32,144 bases of DNA from an uncultured Eubacteriales bacterium (lineage in GTDB: Bacteria > Bacillota > Clostridia > Oscillospirales > Acutalibacteraceae): positions 1-32,144 of the forward strand of contig CAJKBQ010000028.1 of NCBI GenBank assembly GCA_905198155.1. The letters run 5' to 3'. Shown one piece after another: positions 5,538 through 12,608 of this stretch (the stretch's first letter is position 1; every line of letters starts with the position of its first letter). The notes under the pieces are model-generated. The model searched no databases. It saw nothing but the letters and a program-made list of their open reading frames with translations, and was not told the origin of the DNA. A program made the position numbers and the translations under genes.

Positions 5538-7835
5538 ATGCAGAAAATGACCGGACTGGACTACAAGATCAAAGAAATGGCGGGGCGCATCCGCGAGCTG
5601 CGCGAGATCGAGGGGCTGACCGCCGCCCAGATGGCGCAGAACACCGGCGTCAGCGAAGCGGAGTACCTGGCGTGCGAAAACGGCGACAGCGACCTCAACT
5701 TCGCGTTCATCTACCGGTGCGCGCTGGCGTTCAACGTGGACGTCACCGACATCATCGAGGGCCAAAGCCCCAAGCTGACGTCGTATACCGTGACGCGCAG
5801 CGGGCAGGGGCAGAAGATTGAGCAGGCGCACGGGATGACGTACTACAACCTGGCGCCGTCGTTCCAAAACCGCATTGCCGAGCCGCTGTACGTCCGCAGT
5901 GTGTACAGCGAAGAAGCGCAGCACCGCGATATTGAGCTGACGACGCACACCGGGCAGGAGTGCGACCTGATTCTGGAAGGCAGGCTGAAAGTGCAGGTCG
6001 GCGAACACAAGGAAATCCTCGGCCCCGGCGACAGCATTTACTACGACAGCGCCACGCCCCACGGGATGATCGCCGTGGACGGGCAGGACTGCATTTTCTA
6101 CGCGATTGTGCTGAACCCGACCGGCGAGCCGATTCCGGAGCTGACGCCTGCGGCGGCCGTCCCGGCCGAAAAGCCGGAGCGCGCCCGCACCCGCGACGAC
6201 CGCGACCGCGTGTACCGCCGGTTTATTGAAACGGAAGAAAACGAGGCCGGCACGCCGACCGCCATCCGGTTCAAAAACACGGCACATTTCAACTTTGCGT
6301 ACGACATTGTGGACGCCATCGCCGACAAAGACCCCGACAAGCTGGCGATGCTGCACATTTCCGTCGATCATCAGGAGCGGCGGTTCACGTTCCGCGATAT
6401 GAAGCGCAAGTCCGCGCAGGCGGCCAACTACTTCAAGTCGCTCGGCATCCGCAAAGGCGACCGCGTGATGCTGGTGCTGGGGCGGCACTACCAGTTCTGG
6501 TACGCGATGCTCGGCCTGCACAAGCTGGGCGCGATTGCCATCCCCGCGATGAATCAGCTGCTGGACAAAGACTTTGAATACCGCTTCCGCGCGGCGGGCG
6601 TGCGGGCACTGTTGTGTACCAGCCGCGGCGACGCGGCGCATCAGGCCGAGCTGGCCGCCGAAAAATGTCCCGGGCTGGAATACAAGATCATTGTGGACGG
6701 TCACCGCGACGGGTGGCGGTCGTTCGACGACGAGGTGGCGCTGTTCAGCAGCCATTTTGACCGGCCGGACGATGCGGCCGGCGGCGACGATTTGATGCTG
6801 ATGTTCTTCACGTCCGGCACCACCGGATACCCGAAAATTGCCGCGCACAACTTCAAATATGCGCTCGGTCACTTCCACACCGCCAAGTATTGGCACTGCG
6901 TGGACCCCGACGGGCTGCACCTGACCATCTCCGACACCGGATGGGCGAAGGCGATGTGGGGCAAATTTTACGGCCAATGGATTTGCGAGGCAGGGCTGTT
7001 TGTGTACGACTTTGACCGGTTCCACGCCGAAGATATCCTGCCGATGTTCGCGAAATATCACATCACGACGTTCTGCGCGCCGCCGACGATGCTGCGGATG
7101 ATGATTAAGCAGGACATTTCCAAATACGATTTTTCGTCGGTGCAGCACATGACCACCGCGGGCGAGGCGCTGAATCCGGAAATTTACCGCCAGTTTGAAA
7201 AGGCGACCGGACTGCAGATTTTGGAAGGCTTCGGCCAGAGCGAAAGCACCATGATGATCGGCAATCTGACCGGCGCGCCGCACAAAATCGGCTCCATGGG
7301 CAAGCCCGCCCCGATTTACGACATCGATCTGCTGACCGCCGACGGGACGTCCGCGCCCACCGGCGAAACCGGCGAGATTGTGGTGAAAACCGCGAACGGC
7401 GCGCCGTGCGGGCTGTTCACCGGGTACTACGGCGACGCGGCCAAAACGGCGGAAGTCTGGCACGACGGATATTACCACACCGGCGACGTCGCGTGGCGCG
7501 ATGAGGACGGGTTCTACTGGTACGTCGGCCGCGTGGACGACGTGATTAAGTCGTCCGGCTACCGGATTGGGCCGTTCGAGATCGAAAGCGTGATTATGGA
7601 GCTGCCGTATGTGCTGGAATGCGGCGTGTCCGCTGCGCCGGACGAGGTGCGCGGGCAGGTGGTCAAAGCGTCCATCGTGCTGGTCAAGGGTACCGAGCCG
7701 ACCGACGCGCTGAAAAAAGAAATTCAGGACTACGTCAAGCACCGCACCGCGCCGTACAAATACCCGCGGATCGTCGTGTTCCGCGACGAGCTGCCCAAAA
7801 CCACCAGCGGGAAGATTCAGAGAAGCAAGCTGTAA
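5538..7835 (+). CDS. XRE-HTH / cupin / acyl-CoA synthetase fusion (Val-T-box copy)
   Basis: This 765-residue paralogue of the 2725 gene has the same order: XRE HTH (about 12-70), cupin (HTGQECDLILEGRLKVQVGE, GDSIYYDSATPHG), then an AMP-forming acyl-CoA synthetase with TSGTTG from about 425, GFGQSE, YHTGD and catalytic Lys759. It carries an extra charged linker after the cupin (about 195-230, PAEKPERARTRDDRDR). The GFGQTE signature of the sister reads GFGQSE here. The last ~125 residues are almost the same as in the sister, while the N-terminal half has diverged. ATG 5538 has GGGAGGA seven bases upstream; longer in-frame versions would run through the T-box terminator and are not credible. With a Val T-box, isobutyrate to isobutyryl-CoA is the best guess for its reaction (inference). 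Confidence 0.88.
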   Translation: MQKMTGLDYKIKEMAGRIRELREIEGLTAAQMAQNTGVSEAEYLACENGDSDLNFAFIYRCALAFNVDVTDIIEGQSPKLTSYTVTRSGQGQKIEQAHGMTYYNLAPSFQNRIAEPLYVRSVYSEEAQHRDIELTTHTGQECDLILEGRLKVQVGEHKEILGPGDSIYYDSATPHGMIAVDGQDCIFYAIVLNPTGEPIPELTPAAAVPAEKPERARTRDDRDRVYRRFIETEENEAGTPTAIRFKNTAHFNFAYDIVDAIADKDPDKLAMLHISVDHQERRFTFRDMKRKSAQAANYFKSLGIRKGDRVMLVLGRHYQFWYAMLGLHKLGAIAIPAMNQLLDKDFEYRFRAAGVRALLCTSRGDAAHQAELAAEKCPGLEYKIIVDGHRDGWRSFDDEVALFSSHFDRPDDAAGGDDLMLMFFTSGTTGYPKIAAHNFKYALGHFHTAKYWHCVDPDGLHLTISDTGWAKAMWGKFYGQWICEAGLFVYDFDRFHAEDILPMFAKYHITTFCAPPTMLRMMIKQDISKYDFSSVQHMTTAGEALNPEIYRQFEKATGLQILEGFGQSESTMMIGNLTGAPHKIGSMGKPAPIYDIDLLTADGTSAPTGETGEIVVKTANGAPCGLFTGYYGDAAKTAEVWHDGYYHTGDVAWRDEDGFYWYVGRVDDVIKSSGYRIGPFEIESVIMELPYVLECGVSAAPDEVRGQVVKASIVLVKGTEPTDALKKEIQDYVKHRTAPYKYPRIVVFRDELPKTTSGKIQRSKL

Positions 7836-7859
7836 TTTCGCTTGGCGAATTCACAGCTT
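7827..7859 (+). other. Imperfect stem-loop spanning the stop codon of the second synthetase
   Basis: AAGCTGTAATTTC (7827-7839) and GAATTCACAGCTT (7847-7859) face each other around GCTTGGC. Two positions no longer pair, unlike the perfect copy at 4981-5013. No U-tract follows. It is a duplicate of the 3' end of the first synthetase gene. Confidence 0.5.
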
Positions 7860-7865
7860 GCAGGG

Positions 7866-7982
7866 AATAGTGAAAAGTGAATAGTGAAAAAGTTTGGTGG
7901 CGCGGCGCAGCCGCGCGAATATAAATTGCGCGCGCAACGCGCGCTGCCGAACTTATTCACTCTTCACTCTTACTTCTTACTT
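7866..7982. repeat. Palindromic intergenic repeat, copy B
   Basis: This copy has the same ends as copies A and C: AGTGAAAAGTGAATAGTGAA at the left and TTCACTCTTCACTCTTACTT at the right. It has inner palindromes GGCGCGGCGCAGCCGCGC and GCGCGCGCAACGCGCGC around a GAATATAAATT spacer. It fills the gap between the second synthetase and the ATPase gene. I see no convincing promoter in this gap, so the VOR genes may be read through from the Val T-box transcript. Confidence 0.8.
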
Positions 7983-8003
7983 AAATCAAATTGGGGGTAC
8001 AAA

Positions 8004-8669
8004 ATGCAACACGTCAAACGCGTCACCCTGCTGGCCGGGCATTACGGCAGCGGGAAAACGAATATTGCCGTCAACCTGGCGATGGCGCTGCGGCAGCAGT
8101 ATGACCGCGTGCTGATCGCCGACCTGGACATCGTCAACCCCTATTTCCGTACCAAAGACAGCGCCGATGCGCTGGCGCGGGCGGGAATCCGGCTGATCTG
8201 CTCCGACTACGCCAACACCAACCTCGACGCGCCCGCCCTGCCGCAGGAGCTGTACGCCGTCACCGACGACCGGTCGTACCGCGCGGTGATGGACATCGGC
8301 GGCGACGACCGCGGCGCGCTGGCGCTTGGGCGGTACGCCCCGGCGCTGATGGACGAAGGCGATTACGAGCTGCTGTTCGTCGCGAATTTTTACCGCCCGC
8401 TGACGCCGGACGCACCGTCTGCCGCCGAAGTGATGCGGGAGATCGAATCCGCGTGCGGGATGCGGTTCACCGGCATCGTCCACAATTCCAACCTCGCTGC
8501 GGACACCACGCCGGACACCGTCCGCGTCAAGCATCCGGAAGCGCTGCGGCTGGCGGCGCAGACGGGGCTGCCGCTGCGGATGACGACGGTGGTGCGGCCG
8601 CTGGTGCAGCCGCTGACCGGCGAGCTCCCCGACCTGTTCGGGCTGACACTGCAGGCCAAATATTATTGA
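8004..8669 (+). CDS. P-loop ATPase (ParA/MinD/CobQ-like) of the VOR operon
   Basis: This 221-residue protein has a Walker A motif GHYGSGKT (12-19) followed by NIAVNLAMALR. A Walker A'/switch-like DLDIVNPYFRT (40-50) and MDIGGDDRGALALGRY follow, which place it in the SIMIBI class near ParA/MinD or cobyrinate synthase domains. It has no membrane-targeting helix and no second domain. ATG 8004 follows a GGGGG-rich Shine-Dalgarno; longer versions run through repeat B. It sits 35 bp ahead of the ferredoxin subunit. No function is established that I know of. Candidates are Fe-S cluster loading (as for Mrp/NBP35-type ATPases, though no CxxC cluster site is visible) or assembly of the oxidoreductase. 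Confidence 0.82.
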   Translation: MQHVKRVTLLAGHYGSGKTNIAVNLAMALRQQYDRVLIADLDIVNPYFRTKDSADALARAGIRLICSDYANTNLDAPALPQELYAVTDDRSYRAVMDIGGDDRGALALGRYAPALMDEGDYELLFVANFYRPLTPDAPSAAEVMREIESACGMRFTGIVHNSNLAADTTPDTVRVKHPEALRLAAQTGLPLRMTTVVRPLVQPLTGELPDLFGLTLQAKYY

Positions 8670-8704
8670 TAGATTTTGACATTCACAAGAAAGGAAGCGT
8701 TCTC

Positions 8705-8911
8705 ATGGCAAAATTAACGTTCCAATCCGAACGGTGCAAAGGCTGCGGGCTATGTATCACCGCCTGCCCCAAAGGGGTGCTGGCGCTGGACACGACCCGG
8801 ATCAACAGCAAAGGGCACCATCCCATTACCGAGCAGCACCCGGAAGCGTGCATCGGCTGCGCATTCTGCGCGACGATGTGCCCGGACTGCGTGATTCAGG
8901 TGGAAAGGTGA
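8705..8911 (+). CDS. VOR delta subunit, 2x[4Fe-4S] ferredoxin-type
   Basis: This 68-residue protein has two classic CxxCxxCxxxCP clusters: Cys 11, 14, 17, 21 (CKGCGLCITACP) and Cys 49, 52, 55, 59 (CIGCAFCATMCP). It would pass electrons between the ThDP site of the oxidoreductase and external ferredoxin. It starts at ATG 8705 after AAAGGAAG and ends 10 bp before the alpha subunit gene. In this family the ferredoxin subunit is typically a separate small gene placed first, as here. It corresponds to the KorD/VorD type. Confidence 0.92.
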   Translation: MAKLTFQSERCKGCGLCITACPKGVLALDTTRINSKGHHPITEQHPEACIGCAFCATMCPDCVIQVER

Positions 8912-8921
8912 GTGCAATAAC

Positions 8922-9986
8922 ATGGCAGACAAAGTATTGATGAAAGGCAACGAAGCGATTGCGGAGGCCGCGATTCGCGCGGGCTGCCGGTTCTACTTCG
9001 GGTACCCGATCACCCCGCAGACGGAGATTGCGGCGTACATGGCCAAACGGATGCCGAAAATCGGCGGGACGTTTTTGCAGGCGGAAAGCGAAGTCGCCGC
9101 CATCAACATGGTGTACGGCGCGGCGTCCGCGGGCGTGCGCAGCATGACGTCGTCCTCCAGCCCCGGCATTTCGCTGAAAAGCGAGGGGCTGTCGTACATG
9201 GCGGGGGCGGACCTGCCGGCGCTGGTGGTCAATGTGCAGCGCGGCGGCCCCGGGCTGGGCGGCATTCAGCCGTCGCAGGCGGACTACTTCCAGGCGACGA
9301 AGGGCGGCGGCCACGGCGACTATCACATGATCGTGCTGGCGCCGGCATCGGTGCAGGAAATGGCCGACCTCACGGTGAAAGCATTCACGCTGGCCGACCA
9401 ATACCGCATGACGGCGATGATCCTAGCCGACGGCACCATGGGGCAGATGATGGAGCCGGTGTCGCTCGATCTGGAGATTCCGCCGGTGCCGGACAAACCG
9501 TGGGCGACCACCGGCACGCAGTGCAAACGCAAGCACAACATCATCAATTCGCTGTCGCTGGTGCCGGAGGAGCTGGAACAGCTCAACCGCGCCCGGTACG
9601 CGAAATATGCCGAAATTGAGCGCAGCGAAGTGCTGGTGGAAGAATACATGATGGACGACGCGGAATACTGCATCGTGGCGTTCGGGATTGCGGCGCGCGT
9701 GTCCAAAAACGCGATTGCCGAAGCGCGCAAAGCCGGGATCAAGGTCGGGCTGATTCGCCCGATCACGCTGTGGCCGTTCCCGACGGAAGCGATTGCCCGC
9801 GCGGCCGACCGCGTGAAGCATTTTATTTCGGTAGAACTGTCGATGGGGCAGATGATCGAGGACGTGCGGCTGGCGGTCAACGGCAAAGCGCCGGTGACGC
9901 TGTGCAGCCGCGTCGGCGGGATGATCCCGTCGCCGGACGAAGTGCTCGCGGCCGTGACCGCCGCCGCAGGAAAGGAAGGGTGCTGA
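8922..9986 (+). CDS. vorB: 2-ketoisovalerate-type ferredoxin oxidoreductase, alpha subunit
   Basis: This 354-residue protein matches the VorB/KorA type of 2-oxoacid:ferredoxin oxidoreductase subunit. It has the N-terminal pyrimidine-binding domain (MKGNEAIAEAAIRAGC, FGYPITPQTEI, the QAESEVAAINMVYGA segment with the glutamate expected to activate ThDP, and SSSSPGISLKSEG), then the RGGPGLGGIQPSQADYFQ stretch and a C-terminal transketolase-C-like domain. The complex interconverts branched-chain acyl-CoA, CO2 and reduced ferredoxin with the 2-oxoacid. I favour VOR over 2-oxoglutarate oxidoreductase because of close resemblance to proteins named VorB in Clostridia and because of the Ile and Val T-boxes upstream. 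Substrate range is inference. Confidence 0.88.
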   Translation: MADKVLMKGNEAIAEAAIRAGCRFYFGYPITPQTEIAAYMAKRMPKIGGTFLQAESEVAAINMVYGAASAGVRSMTSSSSPGISLKSEGLSYMAGADLPALVVNVQRGGPGLGGIQPSQADYFQATKGGGHGDYHMIVLAPASVQEMADLTVKAFTLADQYRMTAMILADGTMGQMMEPVSLDLEIPPVPDKPWATTGTQCKRKHNIINSLSLVPEELEQLNRARYAKYAEIERSEVLVEEYMMDDAEYCIVAFGIAARVSKNAIAEARKAGIKVGLIRPITLWPFPTEAIARAADRVKHFISVELSMGQMIEDVRLAVNGKAPVTLCSRVGGMIPSPDEVLAAVTAAAGKEGC

Positions 9987-9988
9987 CC

Positions 9989-10750
9989 ATGATCGTATTT
10001 CAAAGACCGAAATCGCTGAACGATATCCCGATGCATTACTGCCCCGGCTGCACGCACGGCATCATCCACCGGCTGGTGGCGGAAACCATCGACGAGCTGG
10101 GGATCGAAGGCCGCACCATCGGCATCGCGCCGGTGGGCTGCTCGGTGATGGCGTACAATTACTTCAACTGCGACATGATCGAAGCAGCGCACGGCCGCGC
10201 CCCGGCGGTGGCGACCGGCGTGAAGCGCGCCGACCCGGCGAATCACATCGTGTTCACCTACCAGGGCGACGGCGACCTGGCGTCGATCGGCATGGCGGAA
10301 ACGGTTCATGCGGCCGCCCGCAACGAAAACATCACGATCGTGTTCATCAACAACGCGATTTACGGGATGACCGGCGGCCAGATGGCGCCCACGTCGCTCC
10401 CCGGTCAGGTGACGCAAACGTCGCCCTACGGCCGCGACGTGACCCAGTGCGGCTACCCGATCCGCGTGTGCGAGCTGCTGGCGACGCTGGACGGGCCGGA
10501 ATACATCGCGCGCGTGGCGGTCAACAACGTGAAAAACGTGAACGCGGCGAAAAAGGCCATCAAAAAAGCGTTCCAGAACCAAATCGACGGCAAAGGCTTT
10601 TCGCTGGTCGAAGTGATTTCCAGCTGCCCCACCAACTGGGGCATGACGCCGCAAAAGGCGCTCGACTGGGTGCAGAACGCGATGATTCCGTATTATCCGC
10701 TGGGCGTGTACAAAGACCGCACCGCGGCGAAGGAGGCGAACCAGGGATGA
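9989..10750 (+). CDS. 2-oxoacid:ferredoxin oxidoreductase beta subunit (ThDP-binding)
   Basis: This 253-residue subunit carries the ThDP-binding motif: YQGDGDLASIG (GDGD at 93-96) and then NNAIYGMTGGQ (Asn121-122 onward), which hold the Mg2+ and diphosphate. The early CPGC (18-21) and VGCSVMAYNYF are also typical of the KorB/VorA family. It begins only two bases after the alpha subunit stop, so the two should be translated together. The true start is ATG 9989, behind AAAGGAAGG. Length is normal for the four-subunit type. Confidence 0.9.
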   Translation: MIVFQRPKSLNDIPMHYCPGCTHGIIHRLVAETIDELGIEGRTIGIAPVGCSVMAYNYFNCDMIEAAHGRAPAVATGVKRADPANHIVFTYQGDGDLASIGMAETVHAAARNENITIVFINNAIYGMTGGQMAPTSLPGQVTQTSPYGRDVTQCGYPIRVCELLATLDGPEYIARVAVNNVKNVNAAKKAIKKAFQNQIDGKGFSLVEVISSCPTNWGMTPQKALDWVQNAMIPYYPLGVYKDRTAAKEANQG

Positions 10751-11280
10751 CAACGCAGATTTTGATCGCCGGGTTCGGCGGACAGGGGATTTTGTTCACC
10801 GGCAAATTTTTGGCGTACAAAGGGCTGATCGAAAACCGCCAGGTCAGCTGGCTGCCGTCCTACGGGCCGGAAATGCGCGGCGGCACGGCCAGCTGCGGGG
10901 TAATCCTCAGCGACGAGCCGGTCGGGTCGCCGATTGTGTCAAAGCCGGACGTGCTGATCGCGATGAACATCCCGTCGCTCGACCGGTACGAGGACAGCGT
11001 AGCGCCGGGCGGCGTGATTATCGCGGATTCCACGCTGATCGGCCGCAAGGTGCGCCGCACGGACGTGACGGCGTATTATGTGCCCGCCACGCAGATGGCG
11101 TCCGATGCCGGGATCCCGACGCTGGCGAACATGATTATCGCCGGGAAGCTGCTGAAAATCCTGAACGCGGATGCGCCGGATTCGGTTGCGGCGGCGCTGG
11201 AAAAAGTGATCTCCGCCAAGCACCGCGATATGCTGGACGTGAACCGCAAAGCGCTGGAAATGGGCGCGGAAGCGAAATAA
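10747..11280 (+). CDS. 2-oxoacid:ferredoxin oxidoreductase gamma subunit
   Basis: This 177-residue protein starts with the family signature LIAGFGGQGILFTGKFLA (6-23) and has SWLPSYGPEMRGGTASCGVILSD, both characteristic of the gamma subunit of KorC/VorC type. Its ATG overlaps the beta subunit stop as ATGA, which implies translational coupling. It is the last gene of the operon; repeat copy C starts directly after its stop. The order delta-alpha-beta-gamma is the usual one in Clostridia. Confidence 0.92.
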   Translation: MTTQILIAGFGGQGILFTGKFLAYKGLIENRQVSWLPSYGPEMRGGTASCGVILSDEPVGSPIVSKPDVLIAMNIPSLDRYEDSVAPGGVIIADSTLIGRKVRRTDVTAYYVPATQMASDAGIPTLANMIIAGKLLKILNADAPDSVAAALEKVISAKHRDMLDVNRKALEMGAEAK

Positions 11281-11282
11281 AT

Positions 11283-11413
11283 AAAAGTAAAAGTGAAGAG
11301 TGAACAGTGAAGAAGTTTGGTGGCGCGGCTACGCCGCGCAAGTATATTCGCGTACGCGCGGCAACGCGCGTACGCAACCACAACTTTTCACTATTCACTC
11401 TTACTTTTTACTT
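11283..11413. repeat. Palindromic intergenic repeat, copy C
   Basis: This is the most complete copy. The left end AAGTAAAAGTGAAGAGTGAA is nearly the reverse complement of the right end TTCACTCTTACTTTTTACTT. Inner palindromes are GCGCGGCTACGCCGCGC and a CGTACGCGCGGCAACGCGCGTACG arm around AAGTATATT. It separates the convergent VOR operon and the minus-strand aminotransferase gene. Its right end supplies that gene's last lysine codon and stop (11408-11413 on the minus strand), so insertion probably re-set the C-terminus. Confidence 0.82.
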
Positions 11414-12574
11414 AGCTACTGCAAGCTGCGCGGCCAGCTGCGCAATGTCTCCATCCGTCCAGTCCGGATTGACGCCAATATACACCGTGCGGGCCAGCAG
11501 GTCCAGCGTCCGCGGGCACATATCGGCGCGGTATTCCGGCACGATGCCCCGGTTGGCCGCCATTTTGAACGGATCCATCAGCGGATGCAGCGCGCCGCGC
11601 TGCGCCATGATCGACGTCCAGTTGCGGTACACATGCTTGCCGGTGTCGATCGGCAGTGTGGCGGTGATTCCGAATTTTTCTTTCAGTGCAGCCGAAAATG
11701 CCCGGGCTTCCGCTTCGGAGTCGAACACAATCGGCAGAGTGGTCGCCAGGTCGCCGGCTTCGTCGTGCGACGGGGCAAACCGCAGCGCATCGCCCAGCGC
11801 CGCTTTCAGTGCCGTCCGGCTGCGGCGCAGGTCGGCGATGATCCCGTCCATGCGGCTCAGCTGCACGTTCAAAATTGCCGCCTGAATTTCGTTGGTGCGG
11901 AACTCCGACCCGCAGAACAGCGGTTCGGTGACGCCTTCCAGCTGATTGCCGAAGTATGCGACGGCGGAGCTGTCGTGATAAATCAGCGCCCGCTCGAACA
12001 CTTTGTCGTCGCCGGTCAGCAGCGCGCCGCCTTCGCCGACGGAAATCAGCTTGTACTGGTTAAAGCTCAGCGCGCCTGCGTCGCCGATGGTGCCCAGCCG
12101 CTTGCCGTGGTAGCCGGCGCCGTCCGCCTGGCACGCGTCTTCCACAATTTTCAGCCCGTGTTCCTGCGCGATGGCGCACAGCGCGTCCATGTTGCACGGG
12201 AATCCCTGGATATGCACGGGGATAATGGCTTTGGTGGCGGGGGTAATCTTGCGGACGACGTCGTCCGGGTCAATCGTCAGCGTGTCGTCCACTTCCGCAA
12301 TCACCGGAATCGCGCCCGCCGACACCACCGCCATCGCCGTCGCGATGTAGGTGTACGCCGGGACAATGACCTGATCCCCCGGGCCGATCCCCAGTGCCGT
12401 CAGTGCCGACACCAGCGCCGCCATGCCGGACGTCATCAGCAGTGCGTGCTTCGACTGAAACAGCGCACGCAGGGACTCTTCGGCATTCGAGGTTTCAGTA
12501 CCTGTTTTGAACAGTTTGCGGCTGTGAATTACACGCGCAACGGCGTCGATTTCTTCCTGACCGATTCGATACAT
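11408..12574 (-). CDS. DegT/DnrJ/EryC1/StrS family PLP aminotransferase
   Basis: This 388-residue protein has the fold-type I sugar aminotransferase pattern: TSGMAAL (48-54), IVPAYTYIATA, the cofactor aspartate in VEDACQA (146), and SFNQYKLISVGEGG with the Schiff-base lysine at 175. The family usually transfers an amino group from Glu or Gln to a keto-sugar or keto-cyclitol. The start at 12574 has GGAGGAA seven bases upstream on the minus strand; upstream in-frame codons lie inside the neighbouring gene. It follows the isomerase/epimerase gene by 34 bp and is likely second in that operon. The pair could make an amino-sugar or amino-cyclitol; the substrate cannot be read from the sequence. Confidence 0.88.
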   Translation of the reverse strand: MYRIGQEEIDAVARVIHSRKLFKTGTETSNAEESLRALFQSKHALLMTSGMAALVSALTALGIGPGDQVIVPAYTYIATAMAVVSAGAIPVIAEVDDTLTIDPDDVVRKITPATKAIIPVHIQGFPCNMDALCAIAQEHGLKIVEDACQADGAGYHGKRLGTIGDAGALSFNQYKLISVGEGGALLTGDDKVFERALIYHDSSAVAYFGNQLEGVTEPLFCGSEFRTNEIQAAILNVQLSRMDGIIADLRRSRTALKAALGDALRFAPSHDEAGDLATTLPIVFDSEAEARAFSAALKEKFGITATLPIDTGKHVYRNWTSIMAQRGALHPLMDPFKMAANRGIVPEYRADMCPRTLDLLARTVYIGVNPDWTDGDIAQLAAQLAVAK

Positions 12575-12608
12575 AATCAATTCCTCCAAGTAAAATATAA
12601 TATAAGTA

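Noticed and set aside
5364..7742. 792-codon open frame on the minus strand opposite the second synthetase (and a similar 666-codon one at 2632-4632)
   Set aside because: These are mirror frames of GC-rich coding sequence. The translations are low-complexity (His/Arg/Val-rich) with no recognisable domain, and the plus-strand proteins are unmistakable.
8678..8683. TTGACA-like hexamer before the ferredoxin subunit as a promoter
   Set aside because: No -10 element at a suitable distance; the gap is only 35 bp inside an operon.
5020..11413. CRISPR array interpretation of the repeated palindromic units
   Set aside because: Only three copies kilobases apart, no regular spacers and no cas genes.
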